Of a stretch of DNA of 64,000 bases, positions 45,471 through 58,900 are shown one piece after another. A program made the translations under genes and the position numbers. The stretch spans positions 188,083 through 252,082 of the forward strand of contig NW_003314345.1 in the NCBI RefSeq assembly GCF_000143415.4, given 5' to 3'. The DNA comes from Selaginella moellendorffii (taxonomy: Eukaryota > Streptophyta > Lycopodiopsida > Selaginellales > Selaginellaceae). The notes beneath the pieces are model-generated. The model searched no databases, had not been told where the DNA came from, and saw nothing but the letters and a program-made list of their open reading frames with translations. Position 1 is the stretch's first letter. The number at the start of each line of letters is the position of its first letter.

Positions 45471-46568
45471 GTTATTACATGTAAGTAGATTAACTTCACC
45501 ATCAACCACTTTGGGGTTGATCATCATTTAACCAAGCAACTTTGTAAACACATTGCTCACTATCACATGGATATGATATAAAATCACAATGACTTGATTA
45601 TTAATTGAGCAACACCATGAGCAAGCTCACATTATTAATTTAAAAGTTTATGTGAGTATCAAATTCCAACTCTATTTGACAAAATGCAATATAAATGCCA
45701 CACCCCATCGATAAAGATTTACAACACTAACACCAACTTTTATTCACAACACGGATAAGCTCATGCCACTTTCTTTCTAGCCAAACTCAAAACTAATATG
45801 ACACCAAACTATTCAAAAAGCAATAGCAAAGTTCCTTAGAAAAGAATTAAGTTTTGTAACCAAAGTCTTTAATAACAAGCCTAGATAAAATGGTTTAGTG
45901 CCTCACCACTATCCATCCCACAACTTACCACTTGTAAAACCACCATAACCAACATACATCAAGATAAGGACTCTTGATTGCATATTGTGAATACGAACAA
46001 TGAGATCACACATCGTTGCAAATCATTTTTCCAAGAAAATAAAATAATTTACATATTTGATCCGTCATCCTTAACAACTCTCTTTTCAATCTTAATTTGA
46101 CTAAACCTTAAGTTTGCATTCACACTTCCTTTAGTCCAGTCCAAGAAAAGTTTATGAGAAAGTGCAATAATGACTACTTAAACCAATAAACTAATCCCTA
46201 CAATCTTGATTGATCCACATATAATCATGCCTAGAAAGGATTCATTAATGCCGTGCTAAATAGCTATGGATTAGCCTATTCGCCACTCATAGCAAACCCA
46301 AGGGAAGTTTACTTTCATCCATGATACATGGAACAACTCATGAAACCACTGATAGGCTATTATTAATCTTGCCAACTCAAAGTTACACTTTGAGTTGCTA
46401 ATGTGCCTCATTCATGAGCCCAAGTGCAAACTCGTGCAAAATGGTACACCTTAAAACCATTTTGCCAATTTAGAGTGTAATTTTGAGTTGCTAATGTGCC
46501 TCACTCACAAGCCCAAGTGCAAGTTCACACAATATGGTACAAAAAGGTAACTAAAATCTATACCCAAG
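45471..46568. other. AT-rich retroelement debris
   Basis: A roughly 110-bp imperfect direct repeat lies at about 46370-46540: GTTGCTAATGTGCCTCA occurs twice, about 95 bp apart, each followed by GAGCCCAAGTGCAA or AAGCCCAAGTGCAA. Otherwise nothing recognised. Confidence 0.45.
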
Positions 46569-46745
46569 TGTAGTGCACTTTATCTTTTTTCCCTTAAACC
46601 AACTGGAAAAGGGGCAATTGTTTGATGAGAGAGCCCTTAGTGGTTATTTTATCCCCATTTATCCCCTAAAGTTTCAAGGATCCATGGTGACAGTATATCT
46701 AAATCTCATTTATAATCACAACACCAAGGAATGAATGTGAAGTCT
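46569..46745 (-). mobile_element. Family-B LTR end, inverted
   Basis: Starts TGTAGTGCAC, the complement of a family-B 3' end, and follows the last ~180 bp of the LTR at 34018-35180 in reverse (GGGGCAATTG, GGATCCATGG blocks). Confidence 0.65.
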
Positions 46746-46846
46746 TAGCACCCAAATATGTACCCACTCGGATCATTATTTTCAACGAGACTAATTACCC
46801 AATCTCATTAGATAATACTCACTAAGACTTATCCTCTAATACCAAA

Positions 46847-47534
46847 TGTAGTGCATGTGGGTTTTTACCCTTTATCCTACCATAGGATAACCACAAAATA
46901 GAACCTAAACCCTTCATATGCCACGTGTCCAAGGATAGTGGTGCAAAACTTGAGTTTTAGGGCTTTGGGCCACTAAATGAAAGAATGGAGCCAAACTCCC
47001 ACACATGGATCCAAGGAGTGAAGGAACCGGAGCATGAAGCAACTCTTGAGCATATATCCTAAGGAGAGAAGGGACAAGATCACGAAGTGAGTTGGAACAA
47101 TCTTAGAGCATCCAACATCCTAATACCAGAATTAGCACACAAAATGAAGCCAAACAAAGTCTAGTGCTATTTCAACATACTAGTGGCTTAATGCGAGGAT
47201 ATCAACTAACATGATATGGAGCTTGGGTTTAGAATACATGCTTTGGGCTTTCACTCTTATCCACCCTTAGTGCCAGGAGTTAGTCTCTAGGATACGCCAT
47301 TGTGTCTAGAACAATCTCTACATTCTGTAGATATGCCAAATGAGTAAATTTAAACACTATCTATAAATAGCATTTAGGATAGAAATGAGACTAACACAAA
47401 GGGCATGATAGTGAGGGAGTTTGACAAACACGATAAGCTATCATCCAATGATATTGAGGGACTAATCTCAATACGCGAGGGTTCTTGTCAAACTAGTGCA
47501 AGATGGAGTAAAAAAGAATTAAGAGTTAGGCTGA
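46847..47534 (-). mobile_element. Family-A LTR, inverted and truncated
   Basis: Starts TGTAGTGCATGTGG and follows family A in reverse, with an internal deletion around 47225 that removes the poly-G region. It is cut by the family-B LTR beginning at 47535, so the B insertion is probably the younger event. Confidence 0.7.
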
Positions 47535-48134
47535 TGTAAGTGATTAATTTGTCTATTCTACTTTAGTCACTTAACCACACCTCTAACCATTTGGAGGAGT
47601 CTCACTCATAACTTTCATAAGTCCTATTCCGAACTGGGGGATTTGTTATCATTGTGAATGGCATCTATGCCATTTAGCGCTTTGCACTTGGTCCAAATGC
47701 TCCACGTGTCCAATCCCATTACCAACACCTAAAGGTACCATTGACATATCTACTTGTTACGCTAAAGCTATGTCCATTCCCCTTTTGTCACACAGGTAGT
47801 CCAAGACCATTTGCACCATAGTCCCATATCCCAAAGATTAGACCATCCGTCCATTTACAACCACACCTTAGCATCTTTAAGATGCCCGGAAACATGGGGA
47901 ACTTCCCCTATATCCTTTCTTTAGTCCATGCCAAGTCCCTTTTTGTCCCTAGCAGTGCTTGCTAACACCGCCACTGGGTCTGGGTCTGAATGCTCAACCA
48001 CTAAGTCCCATTGACTTCTAAAACTTCTTCACCATATGATCATATCCTTGGTCACTATACCAGAGGACTACTCATTTTCCTTTCCACAATCTTGGACTTT
48101 GGAATAATATTTCGAAACACTATGGCCCTATGCA
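47535..48134 (+). mobile_element. Family-B LTR, 5' half
   Basis: Starts TGTAAGTGATTAATTTG and parallels 34018-34630 through the CGAAACAC-block, then homology stops. Confidence 0.75.
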
Positions 48135-51100
48135 ACGAATGATCCGTTAATACTTGGAGTAGATCGTTGGATGGAGAAGGTGTGTAGTTGAGGCATTAAC
48201 ATTGCTAGCACTTGTGTTAGTGAAGATGATATTGTTATTTTGAGTGATGAGGAATTTTCCTTGAGCTTGATTTTCCATGTCATTTTTCTTGTTAGTGTTT
48301 TGGCTTCACATTAGATCTTGAAGGTGGTTGAAGAAGAGTGTTAAGTGCAATGTGGATATCCGAAGATATGGTCTTTGTGATCAAGCCTTGGATGTTCACT
48401 TTGCATTTTGCGGATATCGGAGTTGGATGTCGGAAGTATGGGCAAAGAGATATTCAAGGCTTAAGCATACTATGGGTCATGAGAATTTGTGTTGAGGTGA
48501 ACCTATGTGAAGTTGTTGGTAGGAGGAAGTTGGTTGAGTCTTGAAAGTTTGTATTCCTGAACTAAGAGTCATTCTTTTTCTAGGATGGAAAATTTTCCAT
48601 AAATTTTCTTAAGCTTTTTTAATGGCTGATCTGTTGATCATTTTATCTGAGAACCATTCTGTTTTCGTAAAGCCAGTACAAACTAGTAAAGGGTTGGAGT
48701 TGACTTCGGTTGGCTTAGATCCTAGTAAGTAGTTTGTATGATGCAGCCTAAAAAGGATGCTAACTTTTGGAGTTAAGGCAATTGAGTTGGATAGAGTCTA
48801 GAGTTGATGTAGAAGAGTGGCCGTTGCACTTTTCTAAGAAGGGTGACCCTTGTGCCTTTCTTCTGTAGCGTTATGTTTGGTGGCAGGTTGCACTTTGCAT
48901 TTCATTAGACTCTATGAGAGTAGTGAGCTCTCACTGATCTTGACTTGGTCTTGGTAGCTTTGCACCTTGGTTGAGGATGGTGATGTCCAACTTAGTTGTT
49001 TGAAGTTGAGATGTTGGTACCCATACTATAGCTTTGTCTAAGTGGAGGTTGTGTACCAATATGAGTCCATCTCATGGTCTTCACTTTAGTTTCGACTTAG
49101 TGTTGATCATGTATAGCTAGCCTTTTCAAGGCATGCTCAGAGCTATTGACTAAATGCATTGGTGAGCTTATTACAGTTGAGTTAGATTTGAGTGGTCATT
49201 TAGTTCGTGCTTGTCCATGAACCTTTATTTCACCGGGGGTATCACGTTCATGTTGGACAAGTATATGACTCGATGGCATGAGTTTAGTGTTTGGGTCTTG
49301 TGGAGACAAGTTGAAGAGTGGTTGTTAGTTGCTTTGCGACTAGTGATTGCTTGTAGACTTCGTCAAGGACTATTGACACTTGCTTCACTCGATGATGATT
49401 TAACAGTGATGGGCTTGTTTTACCGGATGGTGTTGCGGAGGATCGTGTCATTAGACTTACATGGGTTTTCCATGTTGACATGTTAACTCTACCTCTATTG
49501 ATATCATTTGGTTGCATTTAATTTGTGGTGTTGGATTTCATTAAGTCTTGGATGTGGTGAATCACTCCGTGATGAAATGTTATCTGTAACTGAGTTTTGC
49601 TGAAGGATTAGTCTTGGATACTGAGTAACGTATTTTCGACTTTGGTTAGCTTAGTTGCTGGAAAGTTTTGAGTGGTGATTCACTCTTGTTTTCTTTTAGC
49701 TTTGTTATGGTGTTGGATGGCATTGAAGTGATGCCTTGTCGTTGACATTGATGATGTTGAGATTTGAGTGAGATGAAATGTCTCTCCGTAGGATTGATAA
49801 TAAGTCTAATTAGTCTCGATGCAATTAATGTTGATGCTTGAGCTGTAGCTTTATGTTATTAGCATTTATGCATTTGCTAGTTAGCAACTATGTTGACGTT
49901 CAAATGAACTGAGTGGCAAGTTTGAGTTAGTTGTGTTCTAGACGAGATTATTTAGTAGGGGTTGAGTTTTGGCTTTTCTTTAAAAAGTGATTCAGTCGTG
50001 GACTATGCTAACTTTACAGGTGGAAGAGTTAGTGATCAATATTGAAGTGATCAAATCCTTGTTAGATTTGAGTTGGGATATATTGATCATTGATGATTCT
50101 TCTTGTGTTTGTTATGAAGTGAGTTACGTCTTGCTATAGAGTGATTCATGGAGGATCGTTTGGTGATCACTTGTCGAGCATAGCTTTGTTATGCTTAGCT
50201 TTTGGATTGATGCAGACATGCTCTTCATTAGCTTTGCATTATGAATTTTAGCTTATGGATGTGTTGAGGAGGATATTGTGGGTTGTACCATGATTTCTTC
50301 TTTAGCATTGAAGTTAGTTCATGCAAGACTTGTGATCATTGTTAGGCAAAAACTTAGCTATAAACTTCTTCGAGCTTTTGGTTCCTTGCGTTATCATGCT
50401 TGTGGTCCATTTGTTTGAAGTTGTTGGGGAAGGCATTTTTGGCTCATTAGCTTCAATATTGAAGTTGGCTTTTGCATTTAGCAATCATTGGTGATGATTG
50501 ACTATCATTTAGGATAATTGATTATCCTTGTCAAAAGGTTTTGCTTGATTATTATTGGTATAGAATGATCTGCCGTTCTTCGGGATGGTAGATTGTTTCT
50601 TCGACAATGATTATGCATCTCCTCATTGATAAGATGATTGATGATCGTTCATGATGGTTAGTTGTTCTCTTTGATAGCTTCTGGCTTTTTGCAATACTAC
50701 ATGTTATCTGTGGTTTGCTCTGGATTGGTCTCTTGGGTTTAAGACATCAATAGGATGTTGCTGACACTTGCTTGAGCACCTCTGGTTCCTTGGTATTGTT
50801 GACTGGGATCTATTCAGATTGGCTTCTGCAATAGTTGGCATGAACAAGTGTTTGTTGGTTTTACCATATTCATTCTGTTCTGTTGATTATTGCTTGAGTT
50901 AGTTCTGATAGATTGGGATGTTATTTCCTTCGAGTGATACATTCACGAGCATTGTGCTTGTCAGTCAATGATACTTTGTGTTCTTTGAGTTATCTCTAGT
51001 AAGTTGTTAGCTTACTGTCTGCTATCTTCAGTAGTTAAGTTTCATCATTGAGTTTACTTGATGATCCTTGCTATTGAATTTTGTTTGATGGTGAATCCTA

Positions 51101-51787
51101 TGTTTACCAATTATGATGATCTTGGTGGTTCCTACACTATTATACTGGTTTATCGGATGATAATTTGCTTAGAATACTTTTGTGTTCTACTCTAAGATAT
51201 AATCACTGATAATTAAACTTCTAAGATATCATTGTCTTTGACTTTGATATTGTCCATCTATTGATCTTTGAGTTTGGGCCAGTATAGGCAGACTGGCTTC
51301 GGCACTTTGTGTGCATGTTGAAATCTTTAGTCATGGGGTAGTTACTGTCGACTGGTCACATCACCTGCCTCTCTGTCGATGTTCCTTATTCCGTTAAAAG
51401 GGCATGACCATGTAAACAACTCTAACTGCCTGTTTACAGTAGTCTATTTAAACCTTACCGACAGGTTTGGTTTCTTTGCTTAGGAGGGTTGGGGCCTTTG
51501 GCTTCTCTCTCTATGTCCCTGCAGGCAGGGGCGTATCACACTTTTGTAAGCTAGGTGACTCCTAGAGCAGCAAGGGTGGCTGACTCCGTTAGTCATTTCC
51601 TTGTCGGCGACGGCCGGAAGGTGTCTGAGCTGGTAGCGCATCTGCGTTAGACAAAGAGGTTGCCTCCTAACTCATTTAAGTTGGTGCATTTCTCACATAG
51701 TGTGAGTACCGTGAACTTTTTCTGGAGTTGTTTCTTTGGCAGTATTCTAGACTCGAGTGTGTATCGACGAGGATGTCGATCTTCCCT
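48135..51787 (+). mobile_element. Internal region of a family-A retrotransposon, decayed
   Basis: Precedes a polypurine tract and LTR on the same strand, so it is taken as internal element sequence. T/G-rich with many TTGATGATT-like repeats; short frames only (48338-48544, 49211-49486), no RT, integrase or protease motif legible. The first ~950 bp are repeated inverted at 44370-45470. Confidence 0.5.
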
Positions 51788-51799
51788 AGGGGGGGAGAG
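51788..51799 (+). other. Polypurine tract before a 3' LTR
   Basis: AGGGGGGGAGAG immediately precedes the TGT of the LTR at 51800, the expected site of plus-strand priming. It identifies the following LTR as a 3' LTR. Confidence 0.8.
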
Positions 51800-52932
51800 T
51801 GTCTCGAATGTGACTTCGGGTATCGAAAGTTACCTGTCGGACACTCTTACCTTACTGCCACGATGGCAGGAGGTCGGTATTGCTGCACCCGTTATCAGTC
51901 TCCGCCTAAGCTAGTTGAGAAACTGGTCCTCGTGTGTGCACTTGACCAGATGAGCATAAGGAAGGAATTCCTAAGTGTTTATTTAATCAAGCATACTTGA
52001 CCTAGTTAGAGAAATTCATTTGTTGACTTGCACTTGCTAGTGTTGGGAACCCCCGCGATATTGAGCTTGGTCCCTCAATATTTGCTAGATGATAGTTTAC
52101 CGTGTCTACCAAACACCCTCACTATCATGCCTTTGGTGTTAGTCTCATTTCGGTCCCAAATGCTATTTATGGAAAGTGTCCTGATTTGCTCATTTGGCAT
52201 ATCTACAGAATGTAGAGATCGTCCTGAACACAATGGTGTTCGTCCCGTGTCCAAATTCGCAATCTAGGGACATTCCATATTTAGTAAGTTTCGAGCTTGT
52301 CCCAGAGACTAACTCCTGATACTAAGGGAGGCTTGGGGTGAAAGCCCAAAACGTGTGTTCCTCAAGGGGGGGGGGGGGCTGTGGGGGGTTCCAAATGTAT
52401 AGTAGGGATAGTGGGTAGGTCGGGCATGGCCGACCAACTTGAGGCATAGTCTAGCTCCCACTTGTGTGCCTGTCTTTGTTCTGCGTCCGGCTTGGGTCTA
52501 AGCCCAAGTTCCATTCTATGCTAACTGGTGGAATACCCATATCCTCGCGTTAGGCCACCGGTATGCCGAAATAGTGCCAGACTCTGTTTGGCTCCGTTTT
52601 GCGTGCTGGTCCTGGCATTGGGATGCTGGTTGCTCCAGGACTGTTCCAAGTTGCTCCGGGCTCTTACTCCTTCGCTCCTTGGGCTTTTTGCTTGGGAGTT
52701 GCTCTATGGTTCGGTTCCATCACTTGGCTCCATGCTTGGGAGTTTGGTACCGTTCTTTTGTTCAGTGGCCCAAGGCCCTGAACCTCAGGTTCCTATGGAC
52801 ACGTGGCATGGACACGTGGCATGTGACATGTGGCATCTGTCACGTGGCACAAAGAGGGTTTAGGTTCCGCTTTGTGGTGTTATCCTATGGTAAATCACCA
52901 TAGGATAAAGGGTCAAAACCACGTGCACTACA
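51800..52932 (+). mobile_element. Family-A 3' LTR
   Basis: 1133 bp, TGTCTCGAATGTGAC...CACGTGCACTACA. It is colinear with the solo LTR at 59468-60597 and contains an 11-13 nt poly-G tract near 52368. No primer-binding site follows its end, in keeping with a 3' LTR. A short stretch present in the solo LTR after the CCTGTCG block is missing here. Confidence 0.85.
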
Positions 52933-52951
52933 GGCCTTCCCTTTCACAAAT

Positions 52952-54010
52952 TTAACACTTTGGGAGCTGAAATTTGCATTCCAAATATATATGTCCTTCG
53001 TTTTCACACTTTGTACACCACACTCCTTCTTTGAGTTCAGTTTGTGAGATTTTCCTGATTATATCTTTCAAGTCTTGGTCTTTTGGTGTTTTCTTCTTTG
53101 TCTTAATGTGTATTTCTTCCTCTTCTTCATCATCTAAACTATCATCGATTTGTGAAGGTATAGCTTTTGTGAATTGCTTGAATCGCTTTTCCAATATAAG
53201 GATTTCTTTGGAGAGTGTATCAACACTTTCATCATTTGGATTCTTTGTTGCAGCAGCAATTGCTACCATATTTCTATAGATTTCTTTGAGTCCTTGGATA
53301 TAGGACAAGCTCTTTCCTTTATCTGTTATCAAATCCTTGCAACGCTTTGCATGAAACTTAAATCTTCAAGTGTAATCTTGAATTCCTTCACATGGTTTTT
53401 GTTTGAAGTTTTTGATGATCTCATAGTGTTCTTCTAGAGTTCCACCGGTCTATAATTGCTCTTTGAATTGTGTGACCTTTTCGTCATGGGTCAAAGCATC
53501 ATTGAGTGTATTATGCCAATCAAGTGCTTTTCCTTTAAGTGTGTATGGGAAAAGTATTTCTCAATGCATTTCCTGTTTATTCATCTTTACAATTTGATCA
53601 AATTGTTTAAGATGCTGGTTCACATCTTCAGTTTTTCCACCAATAAAAATGGGATAGGAAATCATGTTCCCTATGGCTGTCGCTAGGTTGATGATTGCCA
53701 TTTGAAGTTGTAGACTTTGTTGGTTGAGTTGTTGTTCTAGTGAGTCTGGATTTGTGTAAAACTCTAGTGCTATGTATTCTGCTTCTTCAAATGCCTCAAA
53801 CTTTGGGGTGTCTTCAATATTTAATTCTTTGTTATCTTTGGCTGGGTTGCTTGACTTGGCAACTTGAATTTGTTTATCCTCTTTGTCGTACTTCTCTAAT
53901 ATCGTTTCTAAAATTTGTTGCTATTGTTGTTCTAATTTCTCTTTTTCTATCCCTTCCTTTTTCACTTCTCGATTCTTTTGTTGAAGATCTCTTTCCCAGA
54001 TCTTGATTGA
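52952..54010 (-). mobile_element. Degenerate gag polyprotein with intact zinc knuckle
   Basis: Minus strand. A coiled Gln-rich beginning (about 54000-53880) is followed by a retrotransposon gag domain (IINLATAIGNMISYPIFIGG, FPYTLKGKALDWHNTL, EHYEIIKNFKQ) with several stops. The last frame, 52952-53332, ends with a CCHC knuckle CTKCENEGHIYLEC. The element lies opposite in strand to the adjacent LTR, so it belongs to another copy. Confidence 0.7.
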
Positions 54011-54135
54011 GTCTGGTTTGTGTTTGTACATTTAGTTTACTAAATCTTCTCAACTTGAATGTTGAGATAAGTTTCCTGAATTTGTGTTTTGCCTAAGTTG
54101 TCTTGGGTCAAATGTTGTTCTTCATAGATCGCAAA

Positions 54136-54335
54136 GTCAAGCTCTTGTGTCTTGAGTCTTTTACAAGTTTAGTTTTGTTGTATAAATGCGGAGTCAAGCT
54201 CTTGTGTCTTGAGTCTTCTGCAAGTTTGGTTTTGTTGTATAAATGCAGAGTCAAGCTCTTGTATCTTGAGTCTTCTGCAAGTTTGGTTTTGTTGTATAAA
54301 TGCGAAGTCAAACTCTTGTGTCTTGAGTCTTTAAT
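54136..54335. repeat. 57-bp tandem repeat, about 3.5 copies
   Basis: Unit starts at 54136, 54193, 54250 and 54307, each exactly 57 bp apart, with few differences. 57 bp is 19 codons, and the minus frame 54108-54311 stays open across it, repeating KTKLAEDSRHKSLT-HLYN. Confidence 0.92.
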
Positions 54336-54339
54336 TGAG

Positions 54340-55970
54340 TTTTTCTTTCTCGATTCTTCCCAAGTTTCTTCTCAAGGTCACTTTCCTGAGTCTAGCTTAG
54401 GAAAGGTCTTGTATTTGAAAAATTTGGTGGTGTAAATAAGTACAATTTTGTTTGTTGGAAGGAGGTCGATTGTGTCATAAATTGATCAATATAGTTGTTC
54501 ACTAGTAATATTGGATACTGATTGCCAACTTTGGGTTCGAGTAGGTATGCAAACGATTGCAACTCTCTTTAGTAGTCCAATCTTGAATAATTGTTTTGAT
54601 CTCTTACAATGTGTTAGTCGTATTGGAATGCGAGCTCTCACTATAAGCTTTTGTGTTTCCCAGTGGATGGTAATATTTGAAAATGCTGAATATAGTAGTG
54701 GTTGTATTTTTAATGTCCTAATTCTTGTATGTTTCTTGTCTCAAATGATGTCCACACGTCAAAGTATGGATTCCAATAGATTCTTGTTGCTTTAAGCCTA
54801 TGTGTGCATGGATCTATTCAGCACGTTTTTCTTTATGGTCGATTTCGTGATAGTGCATTTCCCTGATGCCATACTTGCCAGTGTTGTTCTACTTCCCTCT
54901 GTCATATAGCACATTCTCTTTCACGATCAGAGTCAATTGCTTTGTGAACTTCCCAAGGGATAATCTCAATTAATATTCTTGCATTATAAGTTTGAAAACT
55001 TGACACAGGATCTCCTAAAATACTCCTTAAAATGTTGAGATTGTTTGGATGCACTCTTCCTTCTTGGTTGTGAGTGATATGTATCTCTAAGCTGGTTTCA
55101 ACATTGGACCTTAATGTCAAAGTTGAAGTTTGTTACTGTATTTAATCTTGGCCCATTGTGATTCTGTCTTAAATTTGCCCTCCTTCAACTTGTAATCCTT
55201 GAGCTTTCAAGTCATTCCCTTGAACTTAACTCAAGTTCATGTTCCCGTCGGTTTCTTGAACTTGAATTCCCAATTCAAATTTATTGATTGCCTTGTCCTT
55301 GATTGTCCAGCTATTCTCATCCGTCCTAAATGGTGCCAATATGCTATAGTATATAGTTCAATAAGAGTGCTTGTTGGTAGCATTACATGAAGAGGACTTT
55401 GAAGAAGTCGGTAAAGTAATTCTGCATTCTCTTCAAAATTTGTAAATCTAAGAGTGTCCACAAACCAACGAACTTGTGGTTCAAAGGTTCTACACTCTAT
55501 TACTGCTATGACTCTCATCAAATCAGTGTTGAAAACAAGTGTTAATAGTTGAAAACTTTCATGTTTATATATGCCTAAGAATTTGATAATTGTTTGTTGA
55601 AAGATGTGTCCACGATACACCCAAGTTAGGGCTCTTGGAGTTGTAAAGAAATCGAAGTAAATATATTTTTCTTTCAACATTTCCTTTTTTCGCATTCTTC
55701 CTATTTGCTAATCAATTTGTAAAAGAGTCGCAAAATTGTTTCTTGGAGTTTTAGAAACTAAAGCTTTGTTTCTCTTCTTGTTCTAAACTATTATCACTCT
55801 TTTTGGTGTTGTTTTCTTGGGTTATTTCTTTTTGTTCCTTTCTCTCTTCCATTGTGGCATTTTCATCCTTAATTCGGAGTTTTACTTTTACTTGCTTGCA
55901 AGTGTTGCATTGCCATTTTGGATAGCATTGCTTGTATGGTTTTGCACAATTTCTAAAACCACACAAAAGG
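54340..55970 (-). mobile_element. Unidentified minus-strand frames upstream of gag
   Basis: Frames 55751-55966 (CxxC pairs and a Lys/Glu-rich tail), 55237-55695 (153 codons) and 54902-55120 lie in line before the gag remnant on the same strand and may be one broken element protein. Nothing in them is recognisable to me; the first has C-rich spacing suggestive of zinc binding. Confidence 0.35.
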
Positions 55971-58900
55971 CAGTCTTTGTATCTTGTACAGTTTGTGTCT
56001 CTAAATGGGTGTGCTTTTTCATTCTTCTTCCATCTCCAGTCGCTAGAATTTTTCCTTGGTCATTTCTTTGTCATAAATTCTTGGAATATTCACTTTCTTC
56101 AACCTCTTGCCAAAAATAGTTATGCATAGAGGTAGGCTCATGGAGCCGATAGTGTGGAAACACCGAATGTGCCAAGATGTGCTGCCTTGAGGTCAAGTTA
56201 GTGGGTTTATGAGAACCCCTTCCAAAGGAATCCCAAAGGAAATGGGAATGGCAAGCTGGAAAGCATGCGGTTAAAGTGTGGTGTGATGGAGGTGTGGAAG
56301 CACCAGCAATGAGTTGTAGGACTTGACAACTATGAGGCAACTAAGCAAAAGGTGCAAAATAATTGGTAGAAGGTAACTACCTAAGACTTCTTATTGGGAT
56401 AAAAAAGTTAGATATACCGTTATGGGGGAGAAACTGCTTATGTTGCGACATAGTAAGTCAATGTTGTAAAGGGAATGCTCATTGCAAAGAAGGCCATCAT
56501 TGGGACACCCAAACACTCTAAAACACTAGAAAGTTGTGTTTGGTGTTGCGAGGGCATTAGATAAGGCCCAAGGGACTAAATCCCTAGTGAATGATGGATA
56601 GGAGGTGCTATCCAAACGTCCAAGGTTCTGGAGACAGGAGAAATCCGTTTACCTGATTTAGACAAAGCTAAAAATAGGATTTTGGCAAGGTTGGTGATGG
56701 GCATATAAAGGCCCATAAGTAGCAATGTTAATCCCGGTGTGTGGGATTATAAGGTGAGTATGCCCAAATTGAGGAACCACTCCCTAAGCTATCAGGTAGG
56801 TTCATCCCTATGAATACTTATTAAGGCATAGTAGAAGGTGCAAAGCTATCCTCCTAGTCTGGAGGAGAATAACCAAAAGAAATATATAAAGCCAAAAGGC
56901 AAGTAATATTGGGATGGAACTGAACCATAGAAATCGAAGGGCATAACCGATGGTGGTTATGCAAGTTGGGAGTGGAGAATCAAAAGGGTGTTCGAGGATG
57001 TTGTTACTAGCAACCATGATGCCATGGAGAGTCTAAAATGTGGAATTATCCATGTTAGACCATATGGTGAGTAGGAAGCTTCCAAAGGAGAAGCCTTAGC
57101 AAGCTAAGGAACAAAGTTCCTTGAAGGTTCCCAAAGACAATTCTAGGTAGATAAATACCTAGAAAGCCAAGTGTGAATGGTTCCTAGAGCTTGCGAAATC
57201 AAAGTGGCACAACAAAAGCGTTGTCTTGGAACTGGCTATAAGGCGAGGCTATCAAGGTTGGGGAAGTAATTCCCAAGTGTTCAAAGAAAGGGCTTTGAAT
57301 GAAAGTCGATGGTTAAGGACTTTCATGTTTATGCATGAACCATGTTACGGTGGCCGAATGACTTGCTAAGTGAGATTGGCAAGTTAGGGGAACAAATCCT
57401 CTAATCGAAGGTGCTAACTTCAAAAGGGGTGGCCCATAGGGCTGAGTATGGAGGAGTCCATGCATGATCATAGATTTGCCAGGTGAGAGGATTTAGTAGT
57501 GCGGAGGAACTAGGTTCCTAAGCTGTTATCTATAGCATGCTTTAAGTACATGTAGGTGCACCGGCATGGGGAGTCACGCCAGGCATCCTGTGCGATACCA
57601 TCTGTAGATGCATATACGAAGGTTGGGTTCGAGTCCTGACCCTCTAGTGCTTGGGTTTAAGTCCCAAATCACTAGGGCGTGGTGATGGTTTGGAATATGA
57701 AGACACTCATTTTTCAGTAGTCATGGACTCTCAGTGAGGAGACTGGTTTGGGCACACTGCCAAGCGAGGGATGCCTTGGAGTTGTGATGCACAGTTAAAT
57801 TGTTTAGTGTGGCTCGGCATATCTAATTTTAACATCTTAGTGCGAGTGGCACCAAGGATGTAGTGAATGAGATGGGGACACCTAATCTCAGTTGCTATGG
57901 ACCCTTGGCCGTAAAGGTTAGCTTGGGTGCACCGCCAAGTGTGGGGGATGCCCCCGGGGTCATGGTCAACAACTTGAAGGTCTAGAAGACCAAGTACCTC
58001 TTGGCAACTCTGATAAGGTGCCAAGGTGAGATCACTAGGTGATCTTGTGGCTAAATAAGGACAAGGTCTTTGGTTGACTAAGGAATGAAGTTCTTGGTTC
58101 AAAGTGTTGATTTGAACTATTTATGATGGTGGTGTTTGGTCAAGATGACCAAGTGGGAAGAGCACCTAAGAGAAATAAGCTGTGTCCATGCAATGGCATA
58201 GTGAATCTGAGGAAAATAGTCTTTATAAGAGACCTATGGGAGGGTCACTAAATTGAGCTATGAATAAAGCCATAGCAGGAAATGATAAAGAGACATACTA
58301 GGGGTAAAAGCCCTTTGGACTTAGTAAGCAAAGTCTTTGCTATAAAACCGAAAGGATACTTCAAGAATGAAGGTAGCGATCCGATGTTGCTAGGTGCAAC
58401 AATCAAGGATAGGAGCAAAAGACTAGTGGTTAAGAAAGGAGCCATGGGAATCATAGGAAAGAATCCAAAATGCAAAATTAAGCCAAGAATACTAATGTGT
58501 TGGGTGCTAATGAATTGTGGGAAAGGCGATGTGTTTCTAAGGATGGATTCCCAATTGCTCCGATTTAGCGAAAGTGGAAGCTCCAAGATAGGGAGCAGTA
58601 AAGTAGCTAAATGATAGGGATGTGGACAACCCTAGCATGAATTAGGATAACTGAAACTTAGTGCCAAAGGTCACACAAAATGGGAAAGAGAATGATAGTG
58701 CCCTCAAATAAAGAACTTCCAAAGATGGGGAAGTGGAATTGCATAATATATGCAATGCAAGGTGTCGAAGACACTTAGGAAATTGACTCTGACAAGTCAA
58801 ATTTAAAAGTTCTAGAGTGCAAGTTTATATCAATAGGAACTGAGGCTACTTAAGAGTGAGTAGTGGGATTGAGATAGAGGAAGTGCCTCTAATGGGTTTA

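Noticed and set aside
45471-46568. CRISPR-like spaced repeats near 46370-46540
   Set aside because: Only two imperfect copies in eukaryotic TE-rich DNA.
51610-51670. tRNA/SINE-like stretch (GAGCTGGTAGCGCATCTGCG)
   Set aside because: The D-arm-like words are there, but the anticodon stem does not pair and no acceptor or T-arm follows.
57540-57660. Possible tRNA-derived SINE with B-box GGTTCGAGTCC
   Set aside because: Only one promoter box is convincing; no A-box at proper spacing, no poly-A tail and no target duplication.
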